Source: Solimonas sp. SE-A11
GTDB taxonomy: Bacteria > Pseudomonadota > Gammaproteobacteria > Nevskiales > Nevskiaceae
Direction of reading: 5' to 3'
Assembly (NCBI RefSeq): GCF_030345715.1
Contig: NZ_JAUASX010000007.1
Location: 147,078-211,077, forward strand
DNA: 64,000 bases
Positions 52,418-60,386 of this stretch are shown here, in pieces. The position numbers were made by a program, and so were the translations under genes. Below the pieces are notes generated by a model, which had not been told where the DNA came from, did not search any database, and saw nothing but the letters and a program-made list of their open reading frames with translations. Position 1 is the first letter of the stretch; the number at the start of each line of letters is the position of its first letter.

Positions 52418-53566
52418 CTACGTCGACCGCGCCGCCAGCCAGTCCGCCACCTGCGGCCAGATATTCACCGGCGCCTTGCTGCCGCCGAGGATCCCCATGT
52501 GCCCGCCCGGCACTTCGATCAGCGTCTTGTCCGGGCTGCGCGCGTGCTCGAGGATCGGGTGCGTGCAGCCGGTGGTGACGATCACGTCCTCGGTGCCCGC
52601 CACCAGCAGCAGGTTGGCGTCGATGTCGCGCAGCTCGGCCTCGCAGCGCTTGATCGGCAGGCGGCCCTTGGCCAGCACGTTGTCGGCCCAGAGGTACTGC
52701 ACGATGTCCTGCATCACGCCGCCCGGGTAGGCCACCATGCCGTCGAGGAAGGCGCCGTTGGTGGCGTGGTCGCTGACGAACTCGCGATCATGCAGGTTGC
52801 GCAGCAGCTCGAAGTAGCCCTGCAGGCTCGCCACCGGGTTGGTCAGCTTGAAGGCCAGGCTGTTGGCCCAGCCCGGCGAGCGCCACCAGCGCGGCGAGGT
52901 GTTGTGCGGACGGAAGCCCGTGCGGTCGCGCAACCAGCGCAGCTGCTTGGACAGGCGCTGGTACTGCACGCCCAGCATGCCGTTGTTGTGGTAATCGCAG
53001 GGCGCGCCGATCAGCGCCAGGTTGACGATGTCCGGATCGCGGCTCAGCGCAGTGTAGGCATAGGAGAACAGGCCACCGAAGCTCCAGCCATGCAGCGACA
53101 GGCGCTGGCTGCCGCTGTGCTCGCGCACCTGCGCCAGCATCTTCGGCATCAGCTCCGCCACGTAGGTGGCGATGCGGAACTCGTCGTGCCGCGAATCCGG
53201 GCGGCCCCAGTCCACCAGGTAAAGCTCGAAGCCGCGCGCGCGCAGGTAGCGCACCAGGCTGCGCTGCTCGAACAGGTCGTAGATCAGCATGTTGACCGCC
53301 AGCGGCGACACCAGCACCAGTGGCACGGCATGCGCCTCGCGCTGCACCGGCACGCGCTGGTCCAGCAGCTCGATCTCGTCCTGCTCCAGCGGCGGGTAAT
53401 AGCGCAGCTGGGCGATGCCCTCGCGGTGGATCACCTCGAAAGGCGTGCGCTCGGCCTGCACCAGCTCGTCGCTGCGCAACAGGCGGTCGCGCAGGTTGGC
53501 GGTGCTGTGGCTGGCGCTGCGGGCGAGGCGGCGGCTACGGTGGATCAGACGCTGGTGCAGGGGCAT
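52418..53566 (-). CDS. PhaC-fold alpha/beta hydrolase with serine nucleophile
   Basis: A 382-residue protein with the shape of class III PHA synthases: LVLVSPLAVNMLIYDL (oxyanion strand), YLVDWGRPDSRHD, the nucleophile elbow GWSFGG (160-165), the acid in LLLVAGTEDVIV and the His in VPGGHMGIL. PhaC enzymes have Cys in the elbow (GxCxGG), whereas here Ser162 is present. So it might be a depolymerase/esterase related to PhaC, not a synthase, or a relaxed variant. There is no phaE, phaA or phaB gene nearby. A TTG upstream is open but less credible than the ATG at 53566. Confidence 0.75.
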   Translation of the reverse strand: MPLHQRLIHRSRRLARSASHSTANLRDRLLRSDELVQAERTPFEVIHREGIAQLRYYPPLEQDEIELLDQRVPVQREAHAVPLVLVSPLAVNMLIYDLFEQRSLVRYLRARGFELYLVDWGRPDSRHDEFRIATYVAELMPKMLAQVREHSGSQRLSLHGWSFGGLFSYAYTALSRDPDIVNLALIGAPCDYHNNGMLGVQYQRLSKQLRWLRDRTGFRPHNTSPRWWRSPGWANSLAFKLTNPVASLQGYFELLRNLHDREFVSDHATNGAFLDGMVAYPGGVMQDIVQYLWADNVLAKGRLPIKRCEAELRDIDANLLLVAGTEDVIVTTGCTHPILEHARSPDKTLIEVPGGHMGILGGSKAPVNIWPQVADWLAARST

Positions 53567-53677
53567 CGGTACAGGCAGGCAAGGGGCGAAAGCGCGGCAG
53601 TCTAAGGGCGTGCCGCTGAAACGCAATTGGCCGTAGCGCTGACGGCGGCGTCAGAAAATGCCTCTCCGGCGTCCAGG

Positions 53678-54547
53678 TCAGGGCACTTCGGTAGGCGTGT
53701 AGTACTTGCCCTGTTCCAGCGTCTGCGGCTCGTCGGCGCCGGTGGCGAAGCGCACCGGCAGGCTGCGGCGGGTAGAGCCCGTCAGCGGCTTGAATACCTC
53801 GAAGTGCAGGTGCGGCCTACCGGAGAAGCCCGTGTTGCCCGAGTAGCCCAGCAGCTGACCTGCGGCCACTGCCTCGCCGGGGCTCACCACCACGCTGAAC
53901 TGGCGCAGGTGCAGGTACCAGCCCACGGTGCCGTCGGCATGCACCACCGCCACGTAGTTGGCGTCGTCGGCATAGCGGCGGTCCGGCCCGCCGGTACCGG
54001 AATCGGCCTTGATGGCACAAACCACCCCGGCGCGGGCGGCGCGCACGACCGTGCCCTCCGCGGCGGCGAAGTCGTAGGCGTTGAAGGAAGCGTCCTGGTG
54101 GCTGTAGCTGCCGCCGGCACCCTGGATCAGCTCATAGGTGGTGCCCGGAGCCAACGGCAGCAGGTAGACCTGGTCGCGGTCGTGCACGCCCTTGGCGTCG
54201 CCGCATTGCCAGCGCGACTCGTAGCGATACTCGGACTCTCCCGTCCCGGTGCCGGGACGCAGCTCGAACAGGGCCTGGCCCCGTGCATCGCGCACGCTGC
54301 GGGTGAGCGGCAGGGGCTGATCGGATTCCATGCGGCTCAGCTGGGCACGCACCGTGACCGTCACCGGGTAGGCCTTGGGGCTGTCGAGCAGGAAACGCAC
54401 CCGATCACCGGCCTGCTCCGTGTAGACCCGCGCCTCCCGCACCTCTGCGGGCGCCGCCTTCTGCACGCTCGGTGTCTCGGGGGCCTCGCGCCCGCAGGCA
54501 GCGATGACGAGCAGCAGGACCAGCAGGCAGGACAGGCGGAAGGGCAT
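53678..54547 (-). CDS. M23 family metallopeptidase lipoprotein
   Basis: A 289-residue lipoprotein: MPFRLSCLLVLLLVIAAC, lipobox IAAC (Cys18). The C-terminal half is an M23 (LytM-like) domain with SHQDASFNAYDF (Hxxx and D) and HLHFEV, plus VGWYLHLRQFSVVV. Zn2+ ligands are therefore all present, suggesting an active endopeptidase for peptidoglycan cross-links, in the periplasm or outer membrane. The N-terminal half (about 20-150) is a beta-rich region of unknown function. It is downstream of the sugar dehydrogenase on the same strand, 69 bases apart. Confidence 0.88.
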   Translation of the reverse strand: MPFRLSCLLVLLLVIAACGREAPETPSVQKAAPAEVREARVYTEQAGDRVRFLLDSPKAYPVTVTVRAQLSRMESDQPLPLTRSVRDARGQALFELRPGTGTGESEYRYESRWQCGDAKGVHDRDQVYLLPLAPGTTYELIQGAGGSYSHQDASFNAYDFAAAEGTVVRAARAGVVCAIKADSGTGGPDRRYADDANYVAVVHADGTVGWYLHLRQFSVVVSPGEAVAAGQLLGYSGNTGFSGRPHLHFEVFKPLTGSTRRSLPVRFATGADEPQTLEQGKYYTPTEVP

Positions 54548-54616
54548 GGCGCGGACGGTTCCGTGGACACGCCATTGTAGGCAAGGCTCGCGGACCCGCG
54601 CTCAGCGCCGCACGGC

Positions 54617-55729
54617 TCAGGTGCCCGGAGCCACCCGCAGGATGCGACCCTCGTTCTCGTCGGTGACCAGGTAGAGGTAGCCGTCCGGCCCCTGGCGCAC
54701 GTCGCGCACGCGCGCCTTGATATCGTAGCGCTCCTCCTGCTTCACCTTCTCGCCATCCAGCTGCAGCCGCACCAGCTGGCCGAACTTCAGCGAGCCGACG
54801 AAGAGATTGCCTTGCCAGGCCTTGAAGCGGTCCGCCGTGTAGAAGGCCATGCCGCTGGGCGCGATCGACGGCACCCAGTAGTGCAGCGGCTGCTCCATGC
54901 CGATCCGCTGCTGCTCGCCCTTGCCGATCTTGAGGCCGGAATAATCCGTGCCGTAGGTGATCACCGGCCAGCCGTAGTTGCGGCCCGGCTGCACCACGTT
55001 GATCTCGTCGCCGCCGCGCGGTCCGTGCTCGTGCGTCCACAGGCGGCCGGTCTGCGGATGCATGGCCGCGCCCTGCGGGTTGCGGTGGCCATAGGACCAG
55101 ATCTCCGGCCTGGCGTCCTTGCGGCCCGCATAGGGATTGCCCGCCGGCACGCCGCCCTCGCGATCAATGCGGATCACCTTGCCCAGGTGTCCGTCCAGGG
55201 ATTGCGCCTGCTCCATGCCGCTGTAGCGTTCGCCCAGCGTCACGAACAGCGCACCATCCGGGGCGAATACCAGGCGCGAGCCGAAGTGGTTCTTGCTGTC
55301 CACCGCGGGCTGCTGGCGGAAGATCACGCGCCACTGCTCCAGGCCCTTGTCGCCCAGGCGCGCGTGCGCCACCGCCGTGCCGTTCTTGCCGCCTTCACGC
55401 GGCTCGCTGTAGCTCAGATAGAGGCGCCGCGTCTGCGCGAACTGCGGGTCCAACACCACATCCAGCAGGCCGCCCTGCCCGCCGGCCGCCACCGGCGGCA
55501 GGCCCTCCAGCGGTGGCGAGATCGCGCCCTTGGCATCCACCAGGCGCAGCTGGCCGGGCTTTTCCGTCACCAGCATGCGTCCATCAGGCAGGAAGGCCAG
55601 CGACCAGGGATGCTCCAGCCCGCGTGCCACCTCGGTCACCTGCAGCGCACCGGGCGGTGCCACCGGTGTGCCATCGCTACGGGTACAGGCCGTGAGCAGC
55701 AGCCCCGCCAGCAGGATCGAGCCTCGCAT
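54617..55729 (-). CDS. PQQ-dependent sugar dehydrogenase (YliI/Asd type), lipoprotein
   Basis: A 370-residue beta-propeller of the soluble glucose/aldose sugar dehydrogenase family. The signal ends LLTAC (lipidated Cys15). Typical blocks: RGLEHPWSLAFLPDGRMLVT, GGLLDVVLDPQF, the catalytic His in SKNHFGSRLVF, and WTHEHGPRGGDEINV. PQQ and Ca2+ sites are at the second half. Such enzymes oxidise aldoses to lactones in the periplasm, passing electrons to an outside acceptor. Whether PQQ is made by this organism cannot be seen here. Confidence 0.88.
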   Translation of the reverse strand: MRGSILLAGLLLTACTRSDGTPVAPPGALQVTEVARGLEHPWSLAFLPDGRMLVTEKPGQLRLVDAKGAISPPLEGLPPVAAGGQGGLLDVVLDPQFAQTRRLYLSYSEPREGGKNGTAVAHARLGDKGLEQWRVIFRQQPAVDSKNHFGSRLVFAPDGALFVTLGERYSGMEQAQSLDGHLGKVIRIDREGGVPAGNPYAGRKDARPEIWSYGHRNPQGAAMHPQTGRLWTHEHGPRGGDEINVVQPGRNYGWPVITYGTDYSGLKIGKGEQQRIGMEQPLHYWVPSIAPSGMAFYTADRFKAWQGNLFVGSLKFGQLVRLQLDGEKVKQEERYDIKARVRDVRQGPDGYLYLVTDENEGRILRVAPGT

Positions 55730-55784
55730 GTCCTTCTCCTTGGGTTCTCAGGCCTTAGGACCGGCCCACCGCGATTTGGTGCCC

Positions 55785-55862
55785 CATTCCAATGGTGATG
55801 CCATCCATGGCGAGACCTCTGCTCCCCTATTGATCCCCTGGGCGGCCATCCATGGCCGCCCG
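55785..55862 (-). repeat. Dispersed ATGGATGGC palindromic repeat, copy 2
   Basis: GGGCGGCCAT-CC-ATGGCCGCCC (55840-55861) is a perfect 10-bp inverted repeat, and GCCATCCATGGCGAG lies at 55799-55813. In reverse complement, 64 bases align without gaps to 14369-14432 at about three quarters identity by eye. Confidence 0.65.
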
Positions 55863-55914
55863 TGATCCACCGCAGGCGATGACATTTAGTCATCGCCACA
55901 GCGCGATGGATCAC
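55862..55914. repeat. Nested hairpin ahead of the SnoaL-like gene
   Basis: The outer arms GTGATCCA (55862-55869) and TGGATCAC (55907-55914) enclose an inner hairpin GGCGATGA (55875-55882)/TCATCGCC (55890-55897). It continues the repeat at 55785-55862 and contains the ATG (55906) nearest to the start of the SnoaL-like reading frame. Confidence 0.55.
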
Positions 55915-55988
55915 CCACCAAGGCCCAGATCGAGCAGGCCATCCGCAACCACTTCGAAGCCTGGAATTCCAAGGATAAGGCCCGCTGG

Positions 55989-56318
55989 ATGGCGAACTTC
56001 GCCGACGGCATCCGCCTGGAGGACCCGGTCAGCGGCCTGCCCAAGATCGGCAAGGACGGACTGGAGAAGAGCTGGACCAACTCCTTCAAGGACGGCCACG
56101 ACTGGAAGATCGAGATCGTGCTGATGCAGACCTGCGCCGACCAGGCCGCGCTGCACGTGAAGAACCATGGCAAGGTCGAGGGCAACCCGGTGGAGCTCGA
56201 CTCCATCGAGATCTACACCATCGACGACGCCGGCAAGGTGGCGTACATCCGCACCTACTTCAATCCGCCGGACGGACAGCAGCTGGATCCTTACTTCTTG
56301 CAGCAGAAGACAAGCTGA
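55989..56318 (+). CDS. SnoaL-like domain protein with damaged or displaced start
   Basis: The 109 residues from ATG 55989 (MANFADGIRLEDPVSGLPKI) lack the first helix of the SnoaL/ketosteroid isomerase-like fold. That helix is encoded in frame just upstream (KAQIEQAIRNHFEAWNSKDK from 55920), and the frame stays open back to 55890 with no ATG, GTG or TTG. An ATG at 55906 is one frame off. So translation starts at 55989 with a shortened protein, or one base has been lost at 55909-55919, or the assembly has an error. The function of such proteins is diverse (hydroxylases, isomerases, limonene hydrolases). The 5' end touches a palindromic repeat. Confidence 0.65.
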   Translation: MANFADGIRLEDPVSGLPKIGKDGLEKSWTNSFKDGHDWKIEIVLMQTCADQAALHVKNHGKVEGNPVELDSIEIYTIDDAGKVAYIRTYFNPPDGQQLDPYFLQQKTS

Positions 56319-56328
56319 GGTTGCTGCT

Positions 56329-56375
56329 CCCCTCTCCCCTTGCGGGAGAGGGGCTGGGGGAGAGGGGGCTCCAGG
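56329..56375. repeat. CCCTCTCCC/GGGAGAGGG palindromic repeat
   Basis: CCCCTCTCCC (56329-56338) and GGGAGAGGGG (56344-56353) are perfect 10-bp arms with a 5-base loop, followed by a second GGGGGAGAGGGGG arm. It starts 10 bases after the SnoaL-like stop and may act as its terminator-like hairpin, without a T-run. Confidence 0.7.
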
Positions 56376-56469
56376 GCGGTAACGCACCGCACCGTAGTCT
56401 GAAGGTTCCCCCTCTTCCGCAAATGGAGGGGACATGTCTGATGGTGCGCCCGCATGGTAAAACCCCGCC

Positions 56470-57903
56470 ATGCGCCCCCTGATCCTCCTCCTGCTCTCGC
56501 TCGTCACCCTCACCGCCGCCGCCCAGGACGACTGGCCCAACCTGCGCCAGCTCGAAAAGACTGGCGCCAGCGTCACCGCCGCCGCACTGGACCTGCAGAC
56601 CGGCCGCGTGCTCGCGGCCCATAACCCGCAGCAGCGCCTCAACGCCGCCTCGCTGACCAAGATCGTGCTGGCCGCGGCCGCGCTGGAAGCCTGGGAGCCG
56701 GAGCGCACGCTGGGCACCGATCTCTACGCCACCGGCAACCTCAACCAGGGCGTGCTCGAAGGCTCGCTGATCCTGCAAAGCCAGGCCGACCCCACGCTGG
56801 AGCACCGCGATCTCTGGCTGCTGGCCGCGCAACTGCGCCAGGCCGGCGTGCGTGAGGTGCGCGGTGATCTCAACATCAGCACCCAGCCCCTGGGCCGGCC
56901 CGCCTGCGAGACCGCGGACCGCTGCAAGTTCATCACGCGCAGCGACTCGTCCTATGCCGCGCCGCTGTCGGGCATCGGCGTGGACTACGGCAGCTGGTGC
57001 GTGGATTTCTCCCCCACCCTGGAGCCTCGCCATTGCTCCGGCGTCTCCCTGCCCATCACCGTGGAAGGCCGCGTCGAGGCACGCGGCGCCCGCAACAGCG
57101 CGCCGCTGTCCGTCGCCCGCGCGCAGGGCAAGGACGGTGACCGCATCCTGGTCTCCGGCACGCTGGACCCCGGCAGCCTGCAGCGCGTGTATCGCTCCAT
57201 GTCGGACCCCGCCGGTGGCACCGGCCAGTTGCTGTGGCAGATGCTCGCAGAGCTCGGCATCCGCGTGAACGGCAGCCTCTACCTGCGCGAGGAAGCATTG
57301 CCCGCCAATGCCTGGCGCGTGGCCGGCGTGCAGGGCCTGCCGCTGCGCGAACAGCTCGAGCGCATGATGCGCTACTCCAACAACTACATCGCCGACGTCA
57401 TGACGCTGAAGCTGGCGCAGGAAGCGCGCCCCGGCCCGGCACCGACGCTGGCGCAGGCCGCCACGCAACTGTCGGCGCGCGTGGTGCGCGCGCGCCAGGC
57501 GCTCGGCGACGGTGCCGTCATCGCCCCGCCGCTATACAGCGGCAGTGGCCTGACGCCGGAGAACGCTCTCTCCGCACGCGACCTGGTCGCCGTGCTGCGC
57601 GAGCAATACCTGGGCACGCGAACCTTCCCCTCGTTCTACGCCGGCCTGGTCGTGCCCGCGGATTCCGGCGGTACGCGCATGCGCGAGGGCAGCCAGGCCT
57701 GGCTGACGCGCACCGCCTTCAAGACCGGCACCATGAGCGAGCCGCATGCGGTCTTCGGCATCGGCGGCTATCTGCGCAAGCAGGACGGCGGCTGGGTGGC
57801 CCTGGCCGTGCTGGTCAACGGCGCACCGGGCCAGGCGCTCAACTCGCGTGAATCGCTGAAGTACATCCGGGCAGACGTCGAGTCCCTGCTGGCCCGCTAC
57901 TGA
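56470..57903 (+). CDS. dacB: D-alanyl-D-alanine carboxypeptidase/endopeptidase (PBP4)
   Basis: A 477-residue class C low-molecular-mass PBP (peptidase S13). A signal peptide (1 to about 18) is followed by SxxK (SLTK, 61-64), SxN (YSNN) and KTG (FKTGTM) motifs in the usual order, with the large inserted domain between SxxK and SxN. It removes terminal D-Ala or splits cross-links of peptidoglycan in the periplasm. In some bacteria PBP4 also affects ampC induction. Start ATG at 56470. The intergenic region before it contains a repeat but no evident promoter. Confidence 0.92.
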   Translation: MRPLILLLLSLVTLTAAAQDDWPNLRQLEKTGASVTAAALDLQTGRVLAAHNPQQRLNAASLTKIVLAAAALEAWEPERTLGTDLYATGNLNQGVLEGSLILQSQADPTLEHRDLWLLAAQLRQAGVREVRGDLNISTQPLGRPACETADRCKFITRSDSSYAAPLSGIGVDYGSWCVDFSPTLEPRHCSGVSLPITVEGRVEARGARNSAPLSVARAQGKDGDRILVSGTLDPGSLQRVYRSMSDPAGGTGQLLWQMLAELGIRVNGSLYLREEALPANAWRVAGVQGLPLREQLERMMRYSNNYIADVMTLKLAQEARPGPAPTLAQAATQLSARVVRARQALGDGAVIAPPLYSGSGLTPENALSARDLVAVLREQYLGTRTFPSFYAGLVVPADSGGTRMREGSQAWLTRTAFKTGTMSEPHAVFGIGGYLRKQDGGWVALAVLVNGAPGQALNSRESLKYIRADVESLLARY

Positions 57904-57958
57904 TCGCCCTCAAGCTCGCTGCCCGCCTTGGCCCATACCAAGGCATGACTCTTTGCCA

Positions 57959-57991
57959 TTGACTTTAATGGTTAGGAATCCTAACTTATAT
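57959..57991 (+). promoter_or_regulatory. Promoter with 15-bp operator palindrome before the redoxin gene
   Basis: TTGACT (57959-57964), a 17-base spacer and TAACTT (57982-57987) form a good sigma-70 promoter. GTTAGGA-A-TCCTAAC (57971-57985) is a perfect inverted repeat covering spacer and -10, a typical place for a repressor such as a MarR- or HxlR-type protein. The region is AT-rich against its surroundings. Confidence 0.65.
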
Positions 57992-58015
57992 CCCGTCAAT
58001 CACTGGAGAAGGCAG

Positions 58016-58573
58016 ATGAACGACGGCATGCCGCTTGCCCCCGAATGGCAGGTGGACCAATGGTTCAACACCGCGACCCCGCTGAGCCTGTCGGCGCTGC
58101 GCGGCAAGGTGGTGGTGGTCGAGGCCTTCCAGATGCTCTGCCCCGGCTGCGTCTCGCACGGCTTGCCGCAGGCGCAGCGCGTGCACCAGACCTTCCCGCA
58201 GGACAAGGTGGCGGTGGTGGGCCTGCACACGGTGTTCGAGCATCACGCGGCGATGACGCCGGTATCGCTGAAGGCCTTCCTGCACGAGTACCGCATCGGC
58301 TTTCCGGTGGGCGTGGATCGCGCAGGCCAGGGCACGCCGATCCCGCTGACCATGCAGGCCTACCGCATGCGCGGCACGCCCACGCTGATCCTGATCGACG
58401 CGCAGGGCCGCCTGCGACAGCAGCACTTCGGCCAGGTGGATGACTTGGTGCTGGGCGCGGAGATCGCCACGCTGGTGGCCGAGGCCGAAGCGGACGCCGT
58501 ATTCGCCCAGCCGGCCGGCGAGCCTGCGGCGGCAGGCTGCGAGAGCGGTCGCTGCGAGATCGGCGCCGCGTGA
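58016..58573 (+). CDS. Thioredoxin-fold redoxin (AhpC/TlpA-like)
   Basis: A 185-residue thioredoxin-fold protein. It has LSLSALRGKVVVVEAFQM and then the CPGC active site (42-45), VAVVGLHTVFEHHAAMT and GTPTLILIDAQGRLRQQHFG. The cis-Pro is in RGTPTLI. The C-terminus carries another cysteine pair (AAGCESGRCEIG), which could form a second disulfide. No signal peptide, so it works in the cytoplasm, maybe as a thiol reductase or peroxidase. GGAGAAGG lies 4 bases upstream of the ATG. A strong terminator follows; an operator is upstream. It is a single-gene unit. Confidence 0.82.
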   Translation: MNDGMPLAPEWQVDQWFNTATPLSLSALRGKVVVVEAFQMLCPGCVSHGLPQAQRVHQTFPQDKVAVVGLHTVFEHHAAMTPVSLKAFLHEYRIGFPVGVDRAGQGTPIPLTMQAYRMRGTPTLILIDAQGRLRQQHFGQVDDLVLGAEIATLVAEAEADAVFAQPAGEPAAAGCESGRCEIGAA

Positions 58574-58597
58574 TCGCGCATCGAGGCAGCAAAACAA

Positions 58598-58625
58598 AAG
58601 GGCGGCCGTGAGGCCGCCCTTTCTT
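58598..58625 (+). terminator. Rho-independent terminator after the redoxin gene
   Basis: GGGCGGCC (58600-58607), loop GTGA, GGCCGCCC (58612-58619), extended by AA/TT, then TTTCTT. It begins about 25 bases after the stop codon. Confidence 0.85.
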
Positions 58626-58629
58626 CGTT

Positions 58630-58659
58630 CGCCGGGGCGGGCACGAGCCCGCCCCGGCG
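58630..58659. repeat. Strong 13-bp hairpin without T-run
   Basis: CGCCGGGGCGGGC and GCCCGCCCCGGCG are exact reverse complements around ACGA. It directly follows the redoxin terminator. No T-run follows, so it may be a second barrier for polymerase or a repeat. Confidence 0.7.
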
Positions 58660-59045
58660 CCTGCTGCAACACGGTCTGCCTGATGCGTGACCGTGTCACC
58701 TGTTCCGGCTCATTGCGCGCATGGCCGGAACGCTTCCCTCTTCCTGCCGCCCCAGGCAACTTGAGATCGCCTGGGCTTGAAGAATGGAGGCTGGAAATGA
58801 CGGCACCGTATGGCGTCATGAATTAAGTCATTCCCAGCCGGCGAAGTGGTTTGATCGCTTCGATTTGACAGGGGCGATTGCAAAATCCAATCGTCTTTTC
58901 AATTCTCTGCTGACTTCCTCCTCGCCTGAATTGGACGGCGGGTTTCCGCCAGAGTTCCCGGCAATTTCACGCAGGATTTCAAGCGGATCTGCCGCCGCCG
59001 GAGTTGCAGTCCCTGCAGGGCGACGGCAACTTTTCCAGGGCCTGC
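58660..59045. other. Intergenic stretch with a lower-GC block
   Basis: No convincing gene is seen between the redoxin terminator and the end of the beta-lactamase-like gene. The part from about 58800 to 58930 is clearly less GC-rich by eye than its surroundings and has open frames on both strands (for example 58784-59125 on the plus strand), but these lack ribosome-binding sites and known motifs, and one runs into the neighbouring gene. Confidence 0.55.
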
Positions 59046-60101
59046 CTACTCGCCGTTCAACTCCGTCAGGATTTTTTCCCGCGCCGCGGTCCACATCGCC
59101 AGGCCCTTGTCCGGCGTGCCGGTGATCAGCAGCACCGCCGTGTAGCCCTTGCCAAAGTCGATCCACGGCGTGCTGCCGAGCAGGCCCGGGTCACTGATCT
59201 CCGGCCCATCACTGCCAGGATGATTCTCCGGCGAGGAAATCCACCAGCCCTGGCTGTAGCCCAGCAGCCGTGCGCCCGGCAATGCCGGCGTGAAGTACAC
59301 GGGCAGGCCCGTGACCTGGCTCTGCCGCAAGGCCTGGCCCTGCGCGCGCGTCAGCAGCGGCGCGCCGCCGTCGAGGATCACCTGGCTGAACTTGATGTAG
59401 TCCACGGCGTTGGAGACCGCGCCGCCGGCCACGCGCGGATTGCTCGCCTCGCCGTAGCTGAAGGAGTCCATGCCCAGCGGTGCGGTGACGCGCTCGCGGA
59501 ACAGCGTATTCCAGGGCTTGCCGGTGACGCGCTCCGCCACCAGCCCCGCCACCTGGTAGCCCGCGGCGCTGTAGCCGAACTGCGTGCCCGGCAGGAAATC
59601 CAGCGGCGCCGCCGCGATCTCCGCCGCGCACTCCTGCAGCGTCATCATGTTCACCTGGTCCAGGCAGGGCGAGGTCGTCGGCAGGCCCGAGGTATGGTTG
59701 AGCAGCATGCGCAGCGTGATGCCGGACTTGGCCACCGGCCAGCTGATGGCCTCGCCGAGGTACTGGCTCACCGGCGCGTCCAGGCTCACCAGGCCTTCGC
59801 GCTCCAGCGTCAGCAGCGCCACCGCCGCCGGCGCCTTGGTGGCGGAGGCGATGGGGATCGTAGCGTCCAGGGTCATGTCACCGCCGGCGCGGCTGAACTC
59901 GCGACGGCCATCGACGTTGAGCACGAAGCTGTAACCGTTGACCTGTGTATTGCCGGCGCCAACAGCGCTGTCCAGCGTCTGCGCCAACTCGCTCCAGTCG
60001 TAGACAGGGCGGTACTCGTCCGATCTTTCCAGGTTGCAGGCGGACAGCATCACCACGCCCGCCAGGACAGAAAGGCGGGCGCAGTTTCGGACAAATGTCA
60101 T
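59046..60101 (-). CDS. Class C beta-lactamase-like serine hydrolase, lipoprotein
   Basis: A 351-residue protein of the beta-lactamase/PBP-like (AmpC-fold) family. The signal ends MLSAC (Cys22). Active-site motifs: SATK (86-89, SxxK) and YSAAGY (177-182, the YxN site has Ala instead of Asn). The rest fits esterase/peptidase-like members (LRMLLNHTSGLPTT). Many such proteins are D-amino acid peptidases or esterases and not resistance enzymes; the absent Asn argues for this. AGGAGG is found 10 bases upstream of the ATG at 60101. It is monocistronic. Confidence 0.85.
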   Translation of the reverse strand: MTFVRNCARLSVLAGVVMLSACNLERSDEYRPVYDWSELAQTLDSAVGAGNTQVNGYSFVLNVDGRREFSRAGGDMTLDATIPIASATKAPAAVALLTLEREGLVSLDAPVSQYLGEAISWPVAKSGITLRMLLNHTSGLPTTSPCLDQVNMMTLQECAAEIAAAPLDFLPGTQFGYSAAGYQVAGLVAERVTGKPWNTLFRERVTAPLGMDSFSYGEASNPRVAGGAVSNAVDYIKFSQVILDGGAPLLTRAQGQALRQSQVTGLPVYFTPALPGARLLGYSQGWWISSPENHPGSDGPEISDPGLLGSTPWIDFGKGYTAVLLITGTPDKGLAMWTAAREKILTELNGE

Positions 60102-60386
60102 GGGGTGGAGCCTCCTTGGCGCCATGTTCCGGTTGCCCGGAGTCTTCCATGCCTGCTTGTATCAGGCATTACGGAAAGATGTGGATTGGTCTCAATGATC
60201 GCATGACGGAGCGATAGTTCCACGCGCGGCTGTCAACGTCAGGGATATCCCTAAAGAGCGCAGCGCATCACGTTACGCCTGCGGCGGCACTGAACTAGGC
60301 TTTCTTGTGTGACCGAGTCCTCCCATGGGCTTGTGACACGCATGCTCAGATGCGCCACCTGATTTCCATTCAACGGAGTGAATGCC

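Noticed and set aside
58540..58573. Selenocysteine or Fe-S tail in the redoxin
   Set aside because: The tail has two ordinary Cys codons and no in-frame UGA before the stop; a disulfide pair is the simpler view.
58784..59125. A 113-codon plus-strand frame
   Set aside because: No ribosome-binding site, runs into the end of the beta-lactamase-like gene, and has no recognisable motif.
59046..60101. Antibiotic resistance gene of AmpC type
   Set aside because: The YxN motif reads YSA and the protein is a lipoprotein of the esterase/peptidase-like branch; resistance cannot be claimed from this.
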